A stretch of 64,000 nt of DNA from Ottelia alismoides. Lineage: Eukaryota > Streptophyta > Magnoliopsida > Alismatales > Hydrocharitaceae. This document shows, piece by piece, positions 58,740-64,000 of the stretch. The notes beneath the pieces are model-generated. The model had not been told where the DNA came from and searched no databases. It worked only from the letters and a program-made list of their open reading frames with translations. Positions within the stretch are counted from its first letter, which is position 1. Each line of letters starts with the position of its first letter. The position numbers and the translations under genes were made by a program. The stretch lies in the NCBI GenBank assembly GCA_037367405.1, contig JAZKJV010003126.1:868001-932000 (forward strand), written 5' to 3'.

Positions 58740-60030
58740 AAAATTTAGCCACGTGGCTTGATTCTATTGGGTCTTGGGGATGTTGACCGCCCGGTCAACT
58801 ACCCCCCCCCCCCCAGGACCACCTCCCGCGGATCTGGGTCGTGGACCCGATTTCTCGAATTTCTACCCGCTCGACCCGATCACCATTTCACCAAACCCCG
58901 GCTCCGTTTTGATCCTCCTACATCCGACATCCTCGCCGGGCATACACCTTGGGATCCGCGCGCATCATCGACCTACCCGAGCCATTCTTAGCCGGACCCC
59001 TCCAGCGTACATAAGCGAGCTCCGCCACCTATTTTCACCATCTTTGGCTAAGTTGTTTCCTCCTCCTATGAGCTCCAGAGCAACCATGAGAGTGACAGCT
59101 CGCGTCTGAGCCTGTCGAAGCGAGGAGAGGGAGCTTCGCCATCGATCCGGCGAGCCCAGCCGCCGCAGCTCCGCCACCAGCGTGAGCTCCGAGCCTCGGA
59201 GCGAGACGATCCTTGAGGCGACGACCAGGAGCATCAGCAGCTCCTCCCCAGTCTCTCCGACCACCCAGCTACCCATTTAGCTCCGCCTTTTCCTTTAATT
59301 TCCGTTTACGCCCAAATCGCGCCGCCGTCGTATATCTCTGATTCCGACCACTCCGTCACACCTATCGATCATCGGAATCGACTATCGCCTTCGCCATCTC
59401 CCCGCGCACCTTCTTCACCCATTCGCCCAACCCAACTCGCACAGGAGCTGGGAACCGAGCTCCTCCGCCTACCACCTTCGCCGGAGCTCGCCGTTCTGAC
59501 TCACAAGCCACCTTCGCCTCGCCTAACCGGGTTGAGGCAGTTTGCCCTCGACCCGCGAGTCTTCTGGGTTGCTTTGCAGGTCCAACAAAGGCAATCTGAG
59601 GCCTTTCGACGTTCAGACCAGGAGCCTCACCTCCGCCACCCTCGCCGGAGCTCTCCCGAGCTCGGCTGGGCCATCGGAGGGCATCAGTAGCTGCGCACCG
59701 CCACGCCGGAGCTTCTCCGATCCTCAGGCGCAGCAGAGGAGGCCGGGAGCGCTTCCACGAGGCCGGCGAGTTTCGTCGGCCGCCTGTTCTTCTTCGTCCT
59801 CCAGTTGCCGTCAGATCAACCTCACCGCTCCAGATTCTATCCTAGCCGTCCGTTCTTGGAGCCGCAGATAGCGTCCGATCAGAGGAGATCTGATCCCAGC
59901 CGTTAGATCGACACGTGGCTCGGCCGTTACCGTTGGATCAGCCCGAGGACCCCAGTGCTGGAGTGCCACCTGCCCTCGACCACTCGATCATCCACGTGGC
60001 GCGCATCCAGCCCATCCGCTTAATAAAGGG
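58740..60030 (+). other. GC-rich block of the gypsy #3 LTR
   Basis: Sharp rise in G+C compared with both sides, with many repeats of 'gctccgcc', 'ccgccacc' and 'cgccggagct' in both orientations. The matching part of the older gypsy LTR (about 29250-30330) is less GC-rich but has related phrases such as 'gccaccttcgg'. No protein domain recognised. Confidence 0.6.
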
Positions 60031-60111
60031 TAATTTACCCTTAGGCCCTGTCTTTATTTCTATTTCATTTTAGTCCTGTAAATATTAAAGTCAGTTGTTT
60101 AGTTTTAGGGC

Positions 60112-60485
60112 TATTTGCATAGTGGACCCTGTGCTCTATTTTATTTGCATTTATACCCCTGCAAGTTGTGGACACGTGCATCGACACGTGATATTTTGGT
60201 TTATTTGCAGTAGAGACCCCTGTAGTTCTGGATGTTATTGAATGAATGAAAACTTTTATCTATTTGCATTTATACCCCTGTGCGTGATTTATTTCCACAT
60301 GTGCGTTATATTTTGGGTGTTTTGCAGATAAGCCCCTGGACTTTTGGTACGTGTTACCAATAAGTCCTCGAGACTTATTTTTATTACATTTGGGTCCCTG
60401 AGTGCCCCAGGCGCGCGTGGCGCGTGTTTTGCTGGGTTTTTTGCACCAGACCCCCCGGAACTTTGGGTATTTGCACTTTGGTCCC
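60112..60485. repeat. Phased degenerate repeats in the gypsy #3 LTR
   Basis: The motif 'tttgca' followed about 8 bp later by 'ccct' or 'cccctg' starts at 60112, 60142, 60202, 60261, 60320, 60382, 60439 and 60469. The spacing is close to 30 or 60 bp throughout. It resembles the half-site of the 'acatttaggtccct' inverted repeat of the older gypsy LTRs. Confidence 0.65.
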
Positions 60486-61449
60486 TATGCATAGTACCCC
60501 TCTTTTATTTTTGAATAAAATATCAAATCACCTCCAAATCCAACGAAAATTGGATACATGGCTCCTGCCATGGTATAAAAGTTTCGTGGATTTTTGAGGA
60601 CATTTTTGATTTCGTTTGATATTTTTAAGAAATCAAAAACCTCTATTTTTGTCACTGTCTAGCTTGAAAAATCACAAAAAAATATTAAAACTCAATTAAA
60701 AATTCTATAAAAATTATTTACTGTTTGTTTTGCTTAGTTTGATTTTCTAGCCAATTTTGGCTATTTTTCATTACTTAAAATCACTAAAAACTTAAAAACA
60801 CTAAAAAACCTATAAAATTTCTAGTAAATAAATTAAAAATTCAAAAATAATAAAAGTGGTACCTAAATTTTCCTTGTTTCATCTTCTTTACAGGAAAATT
60901 ACCTCCAGGCCATTTCGAGGCTCTTACATATTTTATCTAGGGCTTTTTGGCTCGGCTGGACAGTACACACTGTTTGTTTTACTTTTTGATTTTTAGAAAA
61001 TTAAATAAACATCCGAAAATTCTCAAAAATTCACCAAAAACACCAAAAAATATAAAATACATAAAAACATTTTTTGTTTGAATTTTTGGTTGATTTTTAG
61101 TGCCTTAAATAAATTGTTGAAGTGTGCTTTTCTTTGTTTTTCTTATTTTCTCAATCCATCAAAAATCCAAAAAAATATAAAAATATTTAAAAACCACTAA
61201 AAATATTTTGTTCTTTTATTTTATTCCTTTTTACTACTTCGTAGGCCTCTCGGCCAACCCGTGCTCCTTGAGTTCGACCCTGGGTGCTATACTAGGTTAA
61301 TCCAATAGCAGGACCGCTACTTCGTATTTTGATCGATTTCATCTTTATTGAGTGGTTCATTTTTCTTGATTGACATCGTCTGATCGCTTGGGTCGCAACG
61401 ACATATATTTAGTACCTTATACCCGAGTGTTCAAGACCTGTCATCAGAA

Positions 61450-61467
61450 TGGCGTCATTGCCGGGGA
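61450..61467 (+). other. Gypsy #3 primer binding site (tRNA-Asp type)
   Basis: TGGCGTCATTGCCGGGGA, two differences from the Tat/Athila site complementary to tRNA-Asp. It directly follows the LTR end. Confidence 0.93.
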
Positions 61468-62947
61468 GCACGGCTTAGTAGTTTTTGTTTCTGCTTTGTT
61501 TTTGTTTTCGCGGCTCTTCGCGGCTCTTTCAGAGCTCGCAGCTTTTTCGCGGCTTTTGTTTATATTTTCATTTTTGTTTTATTTTGTTTTATTTCCTTTT
61601 TCTTTTATTTTTGTTTTTATTATTTTGAGTGTTTATTTTATTTTGTATTTTTGCATATATACCCTCATTTTTATTTCCATTTATTTTCCCTTTTTTTTTT
61701 TTGATTATCTGGTTCTGACCACTCTGCTTTTTCTTGCGAGGGCCCGAGGACCGAGGCGGCTGACTTCGAGAAGCCGACGCAACCGTGGGATTCGGAGGCG
61801 GTTCCTTTCTTTGCGGAGCCGCAGGAGAGAGTGAGAGAGAGTCGAGTGGGAGAGGATTGTCATTTTTATTTCATTATTAATTGTAATAATACAGGGACTC
61901 TCAGGACTTGGACACTTTTGACTTAGCGGGTCTGTTTCGCCGAGCACCGGTGTGCTCGGGGGACCCTTAGGATTTTCGCGGCTTTTTACGCGGTTTTGGT
62001 TTTCTTTTATTTTCTTACTGCCTTTTCCGGTGTTTACGCGGTTTTTGCTCGAGCCCCTAGACTTAGGAATTTCTCTTGCTTGTACCGTAATTAGTAGGGT
62101 CCCCACACCTAACTGCTTGCCTGTTCCTATAGAACGCTAATTGGACTCACTAATAATCAATTAATAAAAATAACCGACTCATCTCCTTCGTAGCCTACGT
62201 GCCGCAACCCGTCCTGTAAAGCGCTTTCTCCTACCCCCAATTTGTCGGACAGAGGAGGGACGGGCCAAGACCGGACCCTTTGGCTTGGAGGTCGGTGACC
62301 GGTTAGACGGTTCTTGCGATAGAAATTACTCGTCTAGGACTCGGCTTTCCCGTTACATCATATAGGTAGTTTATTTTCAGTCTTTAAATTCTGCGCGGAT
62401 CACTTGCATGTAGAGTGCTGGAGACAAGGTACGCATTTCTTACTCAGCATGCATCATTGATTTTATCGCGCATCGGCTTTTTCGTCTTTTCCCCCCTGTT
62501 TTGGACTTAATAACCAGGAGAACCGAAAAATTCGTTAGGCCGTTTGTTTTTTGAAAAATATAAAAAGAAAAACTATAAAATTGGGACTGGTTAATACTAT
62601 TGATCTTAAAATACGCTCAACCTAAAAAATTTTGTCTTGGGGAGAGCAACCCCCTCATTGTATGGTTTGGATGCGCGAGAGAGTGACCCGCACCCTAGGT
62701 AGAGCCCTCCGGTGCTAGTCCCGACTGATTACCGACTCTTCCGTGCGGGCCAGTCGATTGGGGTAGCATCGGGTATCCTAACAGGTCACGTAAGCGCTCT
62801 GATATTTTGTGTGTTCACTTAATAAAATCGACAAGATAATTTGACCGAACTTTCACGGTCTTCAGCTCGCGTCGCGTTGGTGAACCGGGGGTTTGTTTTG
62901 TGATCCTAGTTTCTCCAGATCTCATCCGCCCTACTCGACAGATCAAG
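61468..62947 (+). mobile_element. Gypsy #3 leader
   Basis: About 1.5 kb between primer site and gag. A T-rich part (61480-61700) is followed by mixed sequence, with 'gcaaccccctcattgtat' (62647-62664) shared with gypsy #2. No protein recognised. Confidence 0.7.
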
Positions 62948-64000
62948 ATGATGGGTCGACGCTCTCTTAGGCAGCCTCTGGCTGCACCGCTTTCGGGCAT
63001 GTCCACCCAGTCATCTAGGTTGGCCCGCGAGAGCCAAGACCAGCTCTCCGAGCCCGAGTACGACTCCGTCCTGTTCCCCCTCGACCCCCTTTCTTTCGGA
63101 CTTGAGAGACATGAGCCCGAGGAGAGATTGATAGATTTGACAGCACCTGAGTTGGGCTCATTTGATTTTGCAGACGTCATGGCCGGAAGTTCTGAGGATC
63201 GTTCCTGTACAGAGCACATCGTCATGGATCAGGGAGCGATAAACTCCACCTTGATCGCCTCATTGGAGACAGTTTAGCAGCAGTTACACGATCAGGGAGC
63301 ATTTATGCTCGACATGAGGAGAGAGATGGAGCAGATGCGAGCAGAGAGAGCAGAGCGAGAGCAGAGGAGAGAGGGACCGAGGATTCCAAATGATGCGGAT
63401 GCAGCAACCGCAGCAGCAGCGGCAGCCGCCGCGGGAGCGGTCGGAGGACCACCGAGACCGATGCGGGAGTTACACAACCCCGGGTCGACGCTGACGCACC
63501 ACTGGGTAGTACTTCCAGCGATCGTGGGGGACATCAAGTTCCCCCCGAACACTTTGTAGCTACTCCCCCGCTTCCACGGACTCGCGACAGAGGAGCCCCA
63601 TCTCCACCTCCAGGAGTTTCTGATGATATGCAGCACTGTCCACGACCGTCAGGTGGACCTGGACACGATCAGGATGATCGCCTTCCCCTTCTCCTTAGAT
63701 GACAGAGCAGCCACCTGGCTGAAGCATTTGGGGAGGTTTGTTTACACCTGGGAGCAGCTCCGCACCGAGTACTTGAACAAGTACTATCCACTCGGGCGGA
63801 CGAATGCAGTGAGGGCCCTGATCAGCAACTTCTCCATACTCCCCAACGAGCAATTTCACGAGGCATGGGAGAGGTTCCGAGAGCTCACCGACAGATGCCC
63901 GCACCACGACATCTCGAAGCCGAACCTAGTTCAGAGCTTCTTCAGCGGGTTGACACCAGAGCTCCAGGGCCTGGTGAACGCTTCTTGCGGCGGGTCCTAC
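62948..64000 (+). pseudogene. Gypsy #3 gag, nearly open, runs off the window
   Basis: Capsid-type protein of a Tat/Athila gypsy element. One frame from ATG at 62948 (MMGRRSLRQPL) to the window edge, 351 codons, broken only by TAG at 63275-63277 and 63557-63559. Order: a variable N-terminus, a charged helical Glu/Arg-rich stretch (63305-63390) likely to form a coiled coil, a run of Ala encoded by mixed GCN codons (about 63398-63440), and the Retrotrans_gag core (about 63650-63960: 'FPFSLDDRAATWLKHLG', 'FHEAWERFRELTDRCPHH', 'VQSFFSGLTPELQGLV'). The frame also opens at a GTG at 62900, but the ATG fits better. Both stops are followed by normal coding sequence, so the break is recent. Pol would lie beyond the window. 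Confidence 0.9.

Larger units (their letters stand above)
57817..61446 (+). mobile_element. Gypsy #3 5' LTR
   Basis: About 3.6 kb, starting TGATGAATACCCATTCATC and ending near 'cctgtcatca' just before the primer site. First ~920 bp AT-rich, with the family landmark 'agtagagggagata' (58069-58082). Then a GC-rich block (58740-60030) with a run of 13 C (58802-58814). Next come phased 'tttgca..cccctg' repeats (60112-60480), a TATA-like 'ggtataaaag' (60571-60580), and the 'cttgagttcgaccctggg' region (61268-61285) shared with the older LTRs. It is far richer in CpG than they are, which fits recent insertion. Open frames in the GC-rich block are on both strands and in several phases and are not taken as genes. 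Confidence 0.85.

Noticed and set aside
58802..58814. Run of 13 C as a functional element
   Set aside because: A single homopolymer that may vary in length or reflect sequencing error; nothing else supports a role.
59542..59871. 109-codon frame in the GC-rich block as a host gene
   Set aside because: Frames are open on both strands here because of GC richness and few stop codons, no domain is recognised, and the block lies inside an LTR.

Overview
This is plant nuclear DNA from a repeat-dominated, gene-poor region. Almost all of the 64 kb is explained as LTR retrotransposons inserted into one another. I find no intact host gene, tRNA, rRNA or CRISPR array. The angiosperm assignment rests on three things: Ty3/gypsy elements of the Tat/Athila type (tRNA-Asp-like primer site, Retrotrans_gag-type gag), a Ty1/copia family with ~2.2-2.6 kb LTRs and a tRNA-iMet primer site, and a fragment of a plant mitochondrial cox3 gene. 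I cannot name the species.

Layout, left to right. 1-2496: fragments of two gypsy LTRs and one copia LTR. 2497-10463: gypsy #1 (+ strand), entered inside RT. Its pol is decayed and is split at the start of integrase by a solo copia LTR (3908-6152). The 3' UTR and the first part of its 3' LTR follow. 10464-53621: gypsy #2 (- strand), inserted in the gypsy #1 3' LTR. Its 3' LTR lies left, then a 3' UTR, a solo copia LTR with perfect target duplications (15949-18498), protease and gag, and on the far right the gag 5' end, primer site and 5' LTR. RT, RNase H and integrase are missing. 21357-49316: copia #2, inserted in gypsy #2 gag and itself carrying a solo gypsy LTR in its RT. A block of about 14.5 kb covering gypsy #2 protease/gag, copia #2 and part of its 3' LTR is present twice in tandem (A 18643-33137, B 33138-47326), joined at a TCAT microhomology. 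53622-57816: 5' end of copia #3, inserted in the gypsy #2 5' LTR. 57817-64000: gypsy #3 (+), the youngest-looking element, inserted in copia #3. It has a full 5' LTR, primer site, leader and a nearly open gag running off the window.

The nesting gives a relative order: gypsy #1, then gypsy #2, then the copia insertions, then the gypsy LTR inside copia #2, then the tandem duplication. Gypsy #3 was inserted after copia #3. The 324-bp cox3 insert (NUMT, about 52729-53052) arrived after gypsy #2 integrated, because the other LTR lacks it. Decay is dominated by C-to-T/G-to-A changes. Several catalytic Asp codons are now Asn, and several gag stops are TAG where CAG is the likely ancestor, as expected for methylated, silenced elements. 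No gene here looks functional. The parts most worth a second look are the NUMT, the microhomology tandem duplication, the palindromes conserved in both LTR families, and a short conserved reading frame between pol and the 3' LTR in two gypsy elements.
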